Part shown: positions 39,997 through 49,800 of the stretch, piece by piece | Numbering within the stretch: position 1 is the first letter of the stretch | Layout of the letters: the number at the start of each line of letters is the position of its first letter | From: Microbacterium sp. MYb54 | GTDB taxonomy: Bacteria > Actinomycetota > Actinomycetes > Actinomycetales > Microbacteriaceae | Length of the DNA: 64,000 nucleotides | Assembly: GCF_002979515.1 (NCBI RefSeq) | Contig: NZ_PCPA01000005.1 | Location: 1-64,000, forward strand | Direction: 5' to 3' | The notes under the pieces: generated by a model | Told to the model about the DNA's origin: nothing | The model's input: only the letters and a program-made list of their open reading frames with translations | Databases searched by the model: none | Translations under genes and position numbers: made by a program

Positions 39997-40737
39997 TCAC
40001 CGCGAGGAGTTGGTCGTACGGCCGCGGACGATGCCGACGAACGTCTCGACGTCGGGCGTCGTGCGCTCGCGCGGCCAGACCAGGGCGACGGTCGATACCG
40101 GCCCGTCGGCGAGCACGCGGTGGTCGGCGTCTTTGCGGTGATGCATCCGCGCCAGCGACATCGGCACGATCACGATGCCGACACCGGACGCGGCGGTCAC
40201 GATCGCCTCATTCGTCGGGAGTGCGGCGAACCGCGCCGGAGAGGTACCCGGCAGCTCGAGCGGGCCGAGCACATCGTCGGTCAGGCCGATCACGACTTCG
40301 CCCTCGAGGTCGGAGCCGGCGAGCTCAGCGGCCGCCATCAGGTGCGAATCGACCGCGGCGACGACGACGGGGAGCTCGTCGTACAGAGGGATGATGTGCA
40401 GAGAATCGTCGGTGAGTGGCAGACGCACCAGCGCCGCGTCGACCCCGTCGAGCGCGGCACGCTGGGTAGCGGCCTCGATCGGAACGAGCTCGAGCGGCAC
40501 TCGTGGCATCCGCTGCTTCCACGCATCGATCCACTTGCCGGGTGTCGCCCCCGGCACGGCGCCCAGCCGGAAGGTGCGGGGTTCATCGGATTCGGGCTGA
40601 GGAGCGTCGAAGACGACCTTGGTCGTCGGCTTCTTCGGCTTCTGCGGAGGGAACCGCTCGGCGGGGGCGGCCTTGTTCCGGCGCACAGGCGTGCCCCTGC
40701 TTGCGCCCTTCGCGGGCCGTCGTCCCTGATTCGCCAT
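39997..40737 (-). CDS. LysR-type substrate-binding domain protein without helix-turn-helix
   Basis: A 246-residue protein. Residues 1-50 are a Lys/Arg/Pro-rich disordered segment; residues about 53-235 match the LysR effector-binding fold (FRLGAVPGATPGKWIDAWKQ, VDAALVRLPL, LPVVVAA, GVGIVIVPMSLARMHHR). The winged helix-turn-helix that normally precedes this fold is absent. It may regulate by protein contact, bind nucleic acid through its basic tail, or act as a ligand sink. Confidence 0.82.
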   Translation of the reverse strand: MANQGRRPAKGASRGTPVRRNKAAPAERFPPQKPKKPTTKVVFDAPQPESDEPRTFRLGAVPGATPGKWIDAWKQRMPRVPLELVPIEAATQRAALDGVDAALVRLPLTDDSLHIIPLYDELPVVVAAVDSHLMAAAELAGSDLEGEVVIGLTDDVLGPLELPGTSPARFAALPTNEAIVTAASGVGIVIVPMSLARMHHRKDADHRVLADGPVSTVALVWPRERTTPDVETFVGIVRGRTTNSSR

Positions 40738-40746
40738 GGGACAAGG

Positions 40747-41058
40747 CTACTCGGCGAGCGGGTCCGGGATCTCGGGGCCAGGCGCAGACGTGGTGGCCGC
40801 GAGCTTCCGCTGCGCTCGGCGGATGAGGCCCGCAGCGCCGCCCACGAGAAGCAGCACGCCCACCGTCAGCAGGAGGATCGTGACGATCGTGGTCGGCGTC
40901 AAGGCTACGAGTCCGTCTGCGACCGCGTCTCGGCGGTCGTCGTCGGCGAGCATCCAGAGTGCGGTCGCCGCGATCGCGGCGAACAGAAGGCCCCAGATGA
41001 TGGCGCCCCAGCGGGTGCGGGGCGGGCTGGTGGTCTCGGTGATCGTCGGCGTGCTCAT
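40747..41058 (-). CDS. Small two-helix membrane protein after the PspC gene
   Basis: A 103-residue protein with two hydrophobic helices (about 17-37 and 57-79), a polar loop (ADDDRRDAVADG) and a basic, then acidic, tail. ATG 41058 overlaps the PspC-protein stop by one base (TGATG), so the two are coupled. Family not recognised; probably part of the same envelope-stress unit. Confidence 0.75.
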   Translation of the reverse strand: MSTPTITETTSPPRTRWGAIIWGLLFAAIAATALWMLADDDRRDAVADGLVALTPTTIVTILLLTVGVLLLVGGAAGLIRRAQRKLAATTSAPGPEIPDPLAE

Positions 41059-42650
41059 CACTGGTCTTCCTTCACGGGCTCGATGATGACGACGGCGATC
41101 TCGCCGCTGGTCTGGTGGATGGTGACGGGCTGGACGGTGGTGGTCGAGGCGTTCTCCGCGGCGATCTTCACCGCCACGGACGAGTCGCCGTCGCGTTCAC
41201 TCACGGGCCATACGCCGCTGTCGACGGTCTGGCCCGTCTCCTCGTCCTGCCGCGTCCACGACACGGTGGCCGTATCGACGGTGGCCCGCAGATCGAGCTC
41301 CACTCCAGGTTGGACGTAGACGAACGTGTTTCCGGATCCCTTGTCGACGACGATCTTCCGGGGGCCGTCGTCGTGCGGGTTCAGCGTGAGGAACACGTCT
41401 CCGAACGGCTGACGGACATGGGCTGGTGCGTTGTTGCCGATCGAGGCGTAGCCGAGCGTGACTCCGGGGAAGGCAGAGAACGCGCCGGCCACGAGACCGC
41501 CCACCAGCGTGAGCACGGTGACGAAGGCGAGGAAGCCGCTGCGGCGGCGGAAGGCCCCGGCGACGATCATCCCGAGCGCCAGGATGAGGGCGGCGGCGAG
41601 CAGCCCCAGTGCTCCGCCGAGTGCCGCGCCGCCCGTGGCGAGCCCGACGGCGGCGCCCGTGATGATGGCGAGACCGATCATGGTCGCGGCGAACGCGAAG
41701 CCCGCCCGCGGGTTCGATGCCCGGCGGATGCGACGGCGCTCGGCTGCCTCTGCGGCGAACACCGCGGCCTCGGCCTGACGCTCGCGACGCAGCTGGTCAC
41801 GGGCAGCCCGTTCGACATCCTGCTGCTGGCGCCGCCATGCCTGATCCTGTTCCTTCCAGGCGGCGTGCTGAGCGCGCCAGGCCTCGAGCGCGGCCGGGTC
41901 CTGCGTGCCGGGGGCGAGCGGAGCCGGAGGGGCGGGAGGGGCGGCGGAGACGGCCGCATCGGAGGCCAGGGCAGCAGGTGCTGTCGGCGCGGTCATCACG
42001 GTGTCGACACCGGCAGGCGCCTCGTTCGTGAGAGTGGCGCCCGTCCCCTCGGCGGTACCCGAACCGTCGAGGGGAGCGGACGCGGCCGGGGCCGCCTGAT
42101 CTGCGGAAGCCATCGGCAGATCAGGCGCGGAAGCACCCGGGGTGCGGCTGGCAGCACGCACGATCAGGAACAGCAGGGCGGCGACGAGGGCGATCCCGAC
42201 GATCCAGCTGATGAGAGACAGCGTCGACCAGCCGTCGTAGCCGAGTCCGAAGAGGCGACCGGCCAGTGGAGCGGTGGGGAACAGTCCGATGACGGCCATC
42301 GCCAGGATGCCCCACTGCACGGGCTGGTAGTCGTGCCGCAGCAGATCGCGGACGTGGACGCGTCCGTCGACATCGGGCAGCAGCGCCCAGGCCGCGGCGT
42401 ACAGGAAGATCACCGGCAGGCCGAACAGCGCCGCGACCACGAGCACGCCCCGCACGATCAGCGGGTCGATGCGCAGGCGCGCGGCGATGCCGGCGGCGAC
42501 TCCACCGAGCCAGCCGTCGGACCGAGCGACCCCGAGGCCGGCGACCCAGAGGAGGAACCGATCGGCGCCCCGAGGGATGTCGGAGCCCGGGGTGCCGACG
42601 GCCGGAGCGGCGTGGTCGGCAGGGGGTGGTGGCGCAGTCGGAATCGTCAT
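41058..42650 (-). CDS. PspC-domain membrane protein
   Basis: A 530-residue protein. A PspC domain lies at about 28-95 (DRFLLWVAGLGVARSDGWLG ... FLYAAAWALLPD). More membrane helices follow, then a long Ala/Pro-rich and Gln/Arg-rich cytoplasmic stretch (about 185-300), three further helices, and an extracellular C-terminal domain of beta type (FGDVFLTLNPHDDGP onward). Start 42650 is chosen from the PspC alignment; CAGGAT 10 bases upstream allows a leaderless mRNA. Divergent from the PspC-type kinase, it is probably the membrane partner or target of that system. Confidence 0.87.
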   Translation of the reverse strand: MTIPTAPPPPADHAAPAVGTPGSDIPRGADRFLLWVAGLGVARSDGWLGGVAAGIAARLRIDPLIVRGVLVVAALFGLPVIFLYAAAWALLPDVDGRVHVRDLLRHDYQPVQWGILAMAVIGLFPTAPLAGRLFGLGYDGWSTLSLISWIVGIALVAALLFLIVRAASRTPGASAPDLPMASADQAAPAASAPLDGSGTAEGTGATLTNEAPAGVDTVMTAPTAPAALASDAAVSAAPPAPPAPLAPGTQDPAALEAWRAQHAAWKEQDQAWRRQQQDVERAARDQLRRERQAEAAVFAAEAAERRRIRRASNPRAGFAFAATMIGLAIITGAAVGLATGGAALGGALGLLAAALILALGMIVAGAFRRRSGFLAFVTVLTLVGGLVAGAFSAFPGVTLGYASIGNNAPAHVRQPFGDVFLTLNPHDDGPRKIVVDKGSGNTFVYVQPGVELDLRATVDTATVSWTRQDEETGQTVDSGVWPVSERDGDSSVAVKIAAENASTTTVQPVTIHQTSGEIAVVIIEPVKEDQ

Positions 42651-42765
42651 GCTTCGATCCTGGCGGCAACGGGCGGTGGCCTGCCATGGGGGGAACCCCT
42701 GAGTGGCCCCTGATTCTGAGCAGGGGAGGACCCGGAGCGGCCGTGCGGATGGTTGGATTGGCGAC

Positions 42766-44013
42766 ATGTCCTCTTCGGCGCACGCTCCTGCGCGACCTCC
42801 GCGCGTGGCTGCTCCGCCGCGCCCACCCCTGACCCGGGATCGTGAGTGCCTGGTGGCCGGCGTCAGCACGGGGGTCGCCCGCCATCTCGGCGTGCGGGTG
42901 TCGTTGGTGCGGGCGCTGTTCATCGCCCTGACACTGTGCGGCGGCGCCGGCATCCTCCTTTATGCCTGGTGCTGGACGTTCATGCCGTTGGCGGAGGGCG
43001 AGAGCGCCCCGACGAGGCGGATGCCGGTCGCCTGGCTGCTCCTCGTTCCGGCCGCGGTCGGGATGCTCGTCGTCCTCGTCTGGCGTGGGGGCAGTGACTG
43101 GCTGACCGGGACGATCCCGCCCGACCTCGCCGCCTTCGTCGTGGGCGGCACGGTGGCGTTCGCGACCGGCGCAGGGCTCTGGGCGACGCTCATCGATCGC
43201 ACCGACACCGCTCGCGGGCCCCGGCACACGCTGAGCATCCGGATCCTCGCGATCCTGTTGCTCGCGCTGCTGTTCGTGATCCTGCTGGCATGGCCTGTGG
43301 CCTCGTCGGGGGTCGTGCTGGTGCTGATCCCTCTCGTCGGACTGGCTGCCGTGATCTCGTCCACGCTGATCCCGCGGTGGCGAGAGCTCTCCGGGGAACG
43401 CACCCGCCGCATCCGCGAGGAGCAGCGCAGCCAGATGGCCGCCCACCTGCACGACTCGGTGCTGCAGACGCTCGCGCTGATCCAGAACAGGGCCGGAGCG
43501 TCCAGCGAGGCCGCACGGCTCGCGAGGGCGCAGGAGCGTGAGTTGCGCGCCTGGCTGTACGACGGCGATGCCCCAGCCGACAGCGACCTCCCGACAGATC
43601 TGCGCGACTACGCGGGGGCGCTCGAGCTCGACTATCCGGTGCGCATCGAGGTCGTATCCGCTGGACTCTCCACCGAGCGTGCCAGCGGGGAGCTCGCGGC
43701 AGCGGCCAGGGAAGCGATCTTGAACGCGGCCCGGCATGCGGGCGGCGAGATCTCGGTGTACATCGAGGGGAGCACGACGGGCGTCGACGTCTTCATCCGC
43801 GACCGGGGCGCCGGCTTCCTGCTCGACGACGTGCCGAGCGACCGGCTCGGCGTGCGGGAATCGATCATCGGCCGGATGCGTCGTGCCGGCGGGGCAGGAG
43901 CCGTCCGCAGCGACGAGAGCGGCACCGAGGTCCACCTCAGCATCACGACGGGCGCGCACCACGACCGGCCCGCGTCTCGACCCACACCCTCGCGGGAGGA
44001 GAACCGTGGCTGA
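42766..44013 (+). CDS. PspC-domain sensor histidine kinase
   Basis: A 416-residue kinase. The PspC domain (22-80) with ECLVAGVSTGVARHLGV is fused to four further helices (88-205), then a HisKA_3-like helix with H229 in AAHLHDSVLQTLALIQ and an ATPase domain (EAILNAARHAGG, DRGAGFLLDD). This LiaS-like layout senses envelope stress. It overlaps the response regulator by 8 bases. The -10-like TTGGAT near 42753 fits leaderless transcription from ATG 42766. Confidence 0.93.
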   Translation: MSSSAHAPARPPRVAAPPRPPLTRDRECLVAGVSTGVARHLGVRVSLVRALFIALTLCGGAGILLYAWCWTFMPLAEGESAPTRRMPVAWLLLVPAAVGMLVVLVWRGGSDWLTGTIPPDLAAFVVGGTVAFATGAGLWATLIDRTDTARGPRHTLSIRILAILLLALLFVILLAWPVASSGVVLVLIPLVGLAAVISSTLIPRWRELSGERTRRIREEQRSQMAAHLHDSVLQTLALIQNRAGASSEAARLARAQERELRAWLYDGDAPADSDLPTDLRDYAGALELDYPVRIEVVSAGLSTERASGELAAAAREAILNAARHAGGEISVYIEGSTTGVDVFIRDRGAGFLLDDVPSDRLGVRESIIGRMRRAGGAGAVRSDESGTEVHLSITTGAHHDRPASRPTPSREENRG

Positions 44014-44665
44014 CATCATCCGCGTCGTGATCGTCGACGACCACTCGATCTTCCGCTCAGGCCTGCGCGCCGACCTCGATGCGAGCGTCGACGTCGTGGG
44101 CGAGGCCGACGACGTGCCATCGGCGATCACCGTGATCGGTCAGACCCAACCCGACGTGGTGCTGCTCGATGTGCACCTGCCAGGGGGGAGCGGAGACGAT
44201 GCGGCCGGGGGCGAGGCCGTGATCCGCGGCTCGGCGCCCACCGCGGCACGGTTCCTCGCGCTGAGTGTGTCGGATGCGGCGGCAGATGTCGTGCGGGTGA
44301 TCCGCGCCGGTGCCAGGGGATACATCACCAAGGGCTCGTCGGGCATCGAGGTGAGCAAGGCCGTGCACGCTGTGGCAGGCGGCGATGCGGTGTTCTCGCC
44401 TCGGCTCGCCGGGTTCGTGCTGGATGCATTCGGGGCAGTGGCGGGAGAGACCGCGACGGCGACCGACGAGCTCGACAGGCTGTCGGCGCGCGAGCAGGAG
44501 GTCATGCGCCTGATCGCCCGCGGCTACGCCTACAAGGAGGTCGCGTCGGAGCTCTTCATCTCGATCAAGACGGTCGAGACGCACGTGTCATCGGTGCTGC
44601 GCAAGCTGCAGCTGTCGTCGCGCCATGAACTCACCGCATGGGCGTCGGAGCGGCGCCTGCTGTAG
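44006..44665 (+). CDS. NarL/LuxR-type response regulator
   Basis: A 219-residue regulator, GTG start 44006, with GGAGGAG upstream inside the kinase 3' end. The receiver carries D55 (VVLLDVHLPGG) and an unusually long loop GDDAAGGEA after it; switch Ser (LSVSD) and Lys (ITKGSSG) follow. The LuxR domain (LSAREQEVMRLIARGYAYKEVA) is C-terminal. Partner of the PspC kinase and the likely controller of the divergent PspC operon. Confidence 0.95.
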   Translation: MADIIRVVIVDDHSIFRSGLRADLDASVDVVGEADDVPSAITVIGQTQPDVVLLDVHLPGGSGDDAAGGEAVIRGSAPTAARFLALSVSDAAADVVRVIRAGARGYITKGSSGIEVSKAVHAVAGGDAVFSPRLAGFVLDAFGAVAGETATATDELDRLSAREQEVMRLIARGYAYKEVASELFISIKTVETHVSSVLRKLQLSSRHELTAWASERRLL

Positions 44666-44704
44666 CTCGGCGCTCAGGCCGGGTGATCGGGCGGTGGCCT
44701 GCGG

Positions 44705-45112
44705 TCAGGCCGCGAGCCACAGGCCCTTCTGGTCCGTGGCGATGGTGAGACCCGCGGCGACCGTCTCGTCGTCGCCGATCCTGGCACCGCGCACGATTCG
44801 TGCTCCGGGCCCGATATCGGTGCGGACTCCGACGTAGGCGTGATCGCCGATCGCGGCGCCGTGGCCGATGTGCGCGTGCGCGTCGACGAACGCGCCTTCG
44901 CCGATCACGGCGTCTTCATCGATCCAGGCGCCGCGGGCGATGGTCGCCCCGGCGCCGACGCGTGCGCCCGGTTCGATATAGGCACCCGCTTCGATGTGCG
45001 CCTTCGGATGCACCTTCGCGCCATGCGCGACGAGACCTCGACCGTTCGCGTGCTTGCGGTACCGCAGCGTCGCGCCCTGATCGTTCTCGATGTCGACGTA
45101 GTTCTTGCCCAC
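44705..45112 (-). CDS. Left-handed beta-helix hexapeptide-repeat protein
   Basis: A 135-residue protein made of hexapeptide turns (HIEAGAYIEPGARVGAGATI, DAVIGEGAFVDAHAHIG and so on) from about residue 33 to 125. GGAGGAA precedes the GTG at 45112. Such short proteins are acyltransferase or gamma-carbonic-anhydrase-like trimers. Several His (HAHIGHGA, DHAY) could bind metal, but no specific active site can be assigned. Confidence 0.85.
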   Translation of the reverse strand: MGKNYVDIENDQGATLRYRKHANGRGLVAHGAKVHPKAHIEAGAYIEPGARVGAGATIARGAWIDEDAVIGEGAFVDAHAHIGHGAAIGDHAYVGVRTDIGPGARIVRGARIGDDETVAAGLTIATDQKGLWLAA

Positions 45113-45192
45113 GATTCCTCCCGTGCTCCGGTGTTCTCCGGATATATCAACAACCACGGTCGGGGCGGATTCATTCCCGCGGATGGATGTGG

Positions 45193-45966
45193 TCACCGCT
45201 GGCAGGACGGACACCAGAACGTGACGCGTTCGCGGGTCGGATCCGCGCCCTGCTCTCCGCGTCTGATGAGGGTGCCGCAGCGCCGGCACGGGCGCCCGGC
45301 ACGGCCGTAGACCCAGGTGGTCTGTCCCGGTCGATTGACGCCGGTGAAAGTGCGGTCCGGGCGGTCGCGGTTGGCGCGGATCGTGCGGACGCCGAGCCCG
45401 AGAAGAGCGGGAACATCGACCTCTGGCGTCGGCGTCGTGGGCAGGATTCCGCGCAGGAACAGGAGTTCTGCCGCGTACTCGTTGCCGAACCCCGCGACGT
45501 TGCGCTGGTCGAGGAGGGCGACGTGGATGCTGCGCGTATCGGCCCCGAGTCGTCGCACAGCCTCGGCCGCATCCCAGTCTTCGGCGAGCGGATCGGGGCC
45601 CAGGTAGCCGACCAGCTGATCCTCGTCGCGGGTGGGCACGACCTCGAGCTCGGCGATGTCGACGCCGACGGCTTCGCGATGCGCCGTGCCGACGATCGCG
45701 CGCACCTTGAAGGCCGGATGCCGCCACTTCTCGCCGGGCCGATACACGAACCAGGCGCCGTCCATGCGCAGATGCGAATGGACAGTGCTCTCGCCGACGC
45801 GCAGGAGCAGATGCTTGCCGCGTGCGACCACGGCGTGCACCTGCTGCCCGGTCAGATCGAGCGTCGCGAAACGTGGGACCCGAAGGTCGAAGCGGGTGAC
45901 CTCTGCGCCGGCCAGGGCCTCGTCGAGGCGCCGCGCCGTGCGGAAGACGGTGTCACCCTCTGGCAT
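45193..45966 (-). CDS. nei: Endonuclease VIII / Fpg-family DNA glycosylase
   Basis: A 257-residue base-excision repair enzyme. The N-terminus is MPEGDTV, where Pro after Met is the Schiff-base nucleophile and Glu3 the catalytic acid. HSHLRMDG, the helix-two-turn-helix (VAGFGNEYAAELLF) and a C-terminal zinc finger (CRRCGTLIRRG ... WCPSC) are all intact. It removes oxidised pyrimidines and nicks the abasic site. The start overlaps the EI24 gene end by 14 bases. Confidence 0.94.
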   Translation of the reverse strand: MPEGDTVFRTARRLDEALAGAEVTRFDLRVPRFATLDLTGQQVHAVVARGKHLLLRVGESTVHSHLRMDGAWFVYRPGEKWRHPAFKVRAIVGTAHREAVGVDIAELEVVPTRDEDQLVGYLGPDPLAEDWDAAEAVRRLGADTRSIHVALLDQRNVAGFGNEYAAELLFLRGILPTTPTPEVDVPALLGLGVRTIRANRDRPDRTFTGVNRPGQTTWVYGRAGRPCRRCGTLIRRGEQGADPTRERVTFWCPSCQR

Positions 45967-46777
45967 CGGGGAGCCTCGGGGCAGGGGCGGACGGCGCAGT
46001 GGTCGCGGTCGGCGGAGGCGTTGCGGGCACGGACACAGGCGTCACGGGGGTGCGCGCGATCAGGTCGCGTGCGAGCATCGTGCTCCCGGCGACGGCGACC
46101 GGCATGATCGCGACGGCACCGCCGGGGACCAGGAAGCAGAGCTGGGTGGCGACACCGAAGCCGAGTACTCGTGCGCGACTGCCCGAGAACAGTGCGGCGC
46201 GATCGGCCGGAGTGAGCTCGCGCGCATCGAAGGCGCGTCCGGTGAGCTCGCGTGCGAGCAGACGACCGGTCAGGATGACGCCGAAGACCGGGCCGAGGAA
46301 GCCGCCGACGAGCGGAATGAGTCCGATCAGCAGGACCACGATCGCGATCAGGATGCCGAGCATCACAAGTCGCAGCCCCTCGCCGAGAGTCGTCCAGAAG
46401 CTGCCGCCGTCGGCAGGCGGTGCCTCACCGAGGTCGACCTCGACCGCGTGCCAGATGCGCTGGTAGAACGGGTCGCCGATGGTCAAGGTCAACGCACTGA
46501 AGACGACGCTGGCCAGGGCGAGCGCTGCGGCCACCACCACGAGGCCCACCGCGGTGCGCAGCAGACCCCGCCACGGCTCGCCCCATCCCTCGGCGAAAGG
46601 GGTGAGCCAGGCCGAGACCGACGGCATCCCGATCACCAGCGGAATGAGGGCCGCAGCGAGCACGAGGAGCGCGATGATCGCCGGGATCAGCCCGAGCACC
46701 ATGAGCCCCGGCCGTGTGCGCCACAGCCCGAACCCCCGCAGCAGGGTGCTGATGCCGGTGGCGAACTCTCGGATCAT
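45953..46777 (-). CDS. EI24/CysZ-like membrane protein
   Basis: A 274-residue protein with four to six helices. Its N-terminus FATGISTLLRGFGLWRTRPGL and the segment IGDPFYQRIWHAVE are typical of the EI24 domain. The Ala/Pro/Thr-rich C-terminal tail (last 35 residues) is variable. The bacterial relative CysZ imports sulphate, but a direct role is unproven here. A -10-like TACGCT on the minus strand (46790-46785) fits a leaderless start at 46777. The nei gene follows with overlap. Confidence 0.87.
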   Translation of the reverse strand: MIREFATGISTLLRGFGLWRTRPGLMVLGLIPAIIALLVLAAALIPLVIGMPSVSAWLTPFAEGWGEPWRGLLRTAVGLVVVAAALALASVVFSALTLTIGDPFYQRIWHAVEVDLGEAPPADGGSFWTTLGEGLRLVMLGILIAIVVLLIGLIPLVGGFLGPVFGVILTGRLLARELTGRAFDARELTPADRAALFSGSRARVLGFGVATQLCFLVPGGAVAIMPVAVAGSTMLARDLIARTPVTPVSVPATPPPTATTAPSAPAPRLPDARG

Positions 46778-46800
46778 GGCTTCCAGCGTAGGTGCATCGC

Positions 46801-49800
46801 TCAGACGGCCTTGCGGAGCGTGTAGCCGCGGGGAGTGGCGACGAAACCCGCCTCCTGCAGTGCGAGTGCCAGCTCGGTGCCGTATACGCCCTCGCCGTTG
46901 ATCTTCTCGACCGTCAGGGTGTCGAGGCGGCGGTTGCGTGCGGTGGCGGCGAGGTCGGATGCCGCGGCCCGCAGCACCTCGCCGTCGTCGGTGAACGCCA
47001 GCACGGTGCGGCCCCCGCGTTCGAGGGAGAGCACGAGCGCGCCGTCGACGAGCACGACCAGTCCGCCCGCCTTGCGACCGGGACGGTGGGAGACGCCGTC
47101 GAGCTTGGGCCAGCCGAGTGCGGCGCCGTAGGGGTTCGCCGGATCGGTCGCGGCGAGGGTCACAGCCTTGCGAGGTGCGGGATCGGCGAGACCGGCGTAG
47201 GTGCGCAGCCGGTCGACCGTACCCGAAGCGGCGAACTGCGCAGCTCCCAGCTTCTCGATCACGTAGCCGCGGCGGCAGTGACCGGCCTCTTCGAAACCGG
47301 CGAGCACCCGGTATGCCTGGGCGAAGCCACCGGGAACGCCCTCGGCCTGCACGGCGCCGCGCGTGACGACGCCGTAGCGGTCGAGCAACAGTCCCGCGGT
47401 GACGGTGGCCCGGCGCGCGGCATTCGTCTCGAGCGCGGGCAGCAACGACCAGCGTCCGCCGATCGACGGCGGCCGAGGCGCGGCAGAACCGGTGAAGGAC
47501 ACGCCGCGGTAGGTGCGAGCACGGGGTGCGCGGCGCTTGACCTTGTGCGCCTGTGACCCGCCGGCGAGAAGAGAGCGGATCGGCGCGAAGGTGTCGTTGG
47601 TCACGTAGCCCGACCAGGTCAACGACCACAGCGCCTCGAGCACGGACTGCTCGTTCTCGGCCGCGGCCATGTCTTTCAACTGCGCCGCGAAGTAGGCGCC
47701 GCCGACGTCGAGGGCGATGAGGATGCGGGACTCCAGGGAGTCGGACGCGATCTCGGCGTCGCGCTCCGGCAGGGTGAAGGGCGCGAGATCGGCCGGATGC
47801 AGCGACACCCAGCCGTCGCGCCCCGGCAGGGTGCCGTGGCCTGACCAGATGACCTCGCCGGCTGCCGTCAGTTCGTCGAGCATCGCGGGCGAGTAGTCGC
47901 GCACCCGGGAGGGGAGGACCAGCGACTCCCACGCGCTCGCCGGAATCGGGACCCCGGCGAACTGCTCGATCACGTTGAGCACGCCGTCGACGCCTTCGAG
48001 CGGTCGCCCGATGTGCTGCCAGTCGGGCAGGAACCGTGCATACGCCTCGGGCGAGACCGGTTCGACCGAGCCGCGGATGGCCGCGAGCGATCGCATTCGC
48101 AGGCGACGCAGCCCCTCGGTGTCGCACCACTCGATGGCATCTCCGCTGCCGGCAGCCTCGGGCAGGAAGTACCCGCTCGTGACGCGCCCCGCGGTCTCGA
48201 GGCGCTGCAGCGTGTGTCTGGCGACGGCCGCGCCGAGACCGAACCGCGTGGCGACGGCATCCGTCGTGAACGGGCCATGGGTGCGGGCATGGCGGGCGAC
48301 GAGGTCGCCGAGCGGGTCGGCGACGGGTTCGAGGAACGCCACGGGGATGCCGGTGGGCAGAGCGGCCCCGAGCGCATCGCGCAGCCGCCCTGCATCCTCG
48401 ATCGCGGCGACCCGGCTCGCGCCCGCGATCGTGACCGGGATCGCCCGGCGCGCGGTGATCAGGTTTTCGAGCATCGCAGCAGCAGAACTGTCGCCGACGG
48501 TGTCGGGGTCGAGGCGGGCCGTGACCTCATCGGCGTCGAGCGGCCCGAGCATCCGCAGCAGGTCGGCGACGCCTTCGAGCCCGCGCGCACGACGATCGGC
48601 TTCGAGACGCTGAGCCTCGCGCTCGAACTGGGCGATCACGTCGGGGTCGAGCAGTTCGCGCAGCTCGACCGTGCCCAGCAGCTCCCCGAGCAGCGCCGGG
48701 TCGACCGAGAGCGCTGCCGCCCTGCGCTCGGCGAGCGGCGAATCGCCCTCGTACATGAACGCGCCCACGTAGCCGAACAGCAGGTCGCGGGCATACGGCG
48801 ACGGCTGGCCCGGTTCGGTCTCGACGAGGCGGACCCGGCGATCGGCGATCGCCGTCGCGAGCTTGCGCAGCGAGGGGAGGTCGTAGACGTCTTGCAGCAC
48901 CTCGCGCAGCGTCTCGAGGATCACCGGGAAGGTCGGATGGCGCCTGGCCACCTCGAGCAGCTGTGCGGATCGCTGTCGCTGCTGCCACAGCGGCGTGCGT
49001 TTGTTGGGGTTCATGCGGGGCATGAGCAGCGCTCGCGCCGCGCACTCGCGGAACCGGGAGGCGAACAGCGCTGAACCGCCCACCTCTTCCGTGACGACAT
49101 GCTCCAGTTCGTCGGGCTCGAAGACGAAGAGCTCGGCACCGGGCGGCTCGGCCTCGGCATCGGGGATGCGCACGATGATGCCGTCGTCGCTCGCGACCGC
49201 CGACCCCTCGACGCCGAGGCGCTCGCTCACGCGGGCGTTGATCGCCAGAGACCAGGGCGCATGCACCTTCATGCCGTATGGGGAATGCAGGATGACCCGC
49301 CAGTCGCCGACCTCGTCGCGGCCGCGCTCGACGGTGAGGGTGCGGTCGGTCGGGAGCGTGCCCGTCGCCTCGCGCTGCTCGGTCAGGTGCGCCATGAGGT
49401 TCGCCCGCGCCTGCTCGTCGAGCCCCGCATCGATCAGTCGTTGCGCCGCCTTCTCGGGAGCTGCCGCCGACACCTCGCGGGAGAACGCCCCCAGGGCCTC
49501 GCCGAGCTCGAACGGTCGACCGATGCCGTCGCCGTGCCAGAACGGCACCTTGCCGGGCTGCCCGTAGGCGGGGATCACATTGACGCGATCGTGGGTGATC
49601 TCCGCGATCCGCCAGCTCGTCGTACCGAGCGTGAACACGTCGCCCACCCGCGACTCGTAGACCATCTCCTCATCGAGCTCGCCGACGCGCGCCCCGGTGG
49701 TCTCGCCCGCGACGAAGACCCCGAACAGGCCGCGATCGGGGATGGTGCCGCCACTGGTCACCGCGATGCGCTGCGCACCCGGACGCCCGGTCAGCGTGCC

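Noticed and set aside
46778..48130. Upstream extension of the EI24 frame of about 450 codons
   Set aside because: It runs through the lhr gene in a different phase on the same strand with Arg-rich nonsense composition. The conserved EI24 N-terminus begins at 46777.
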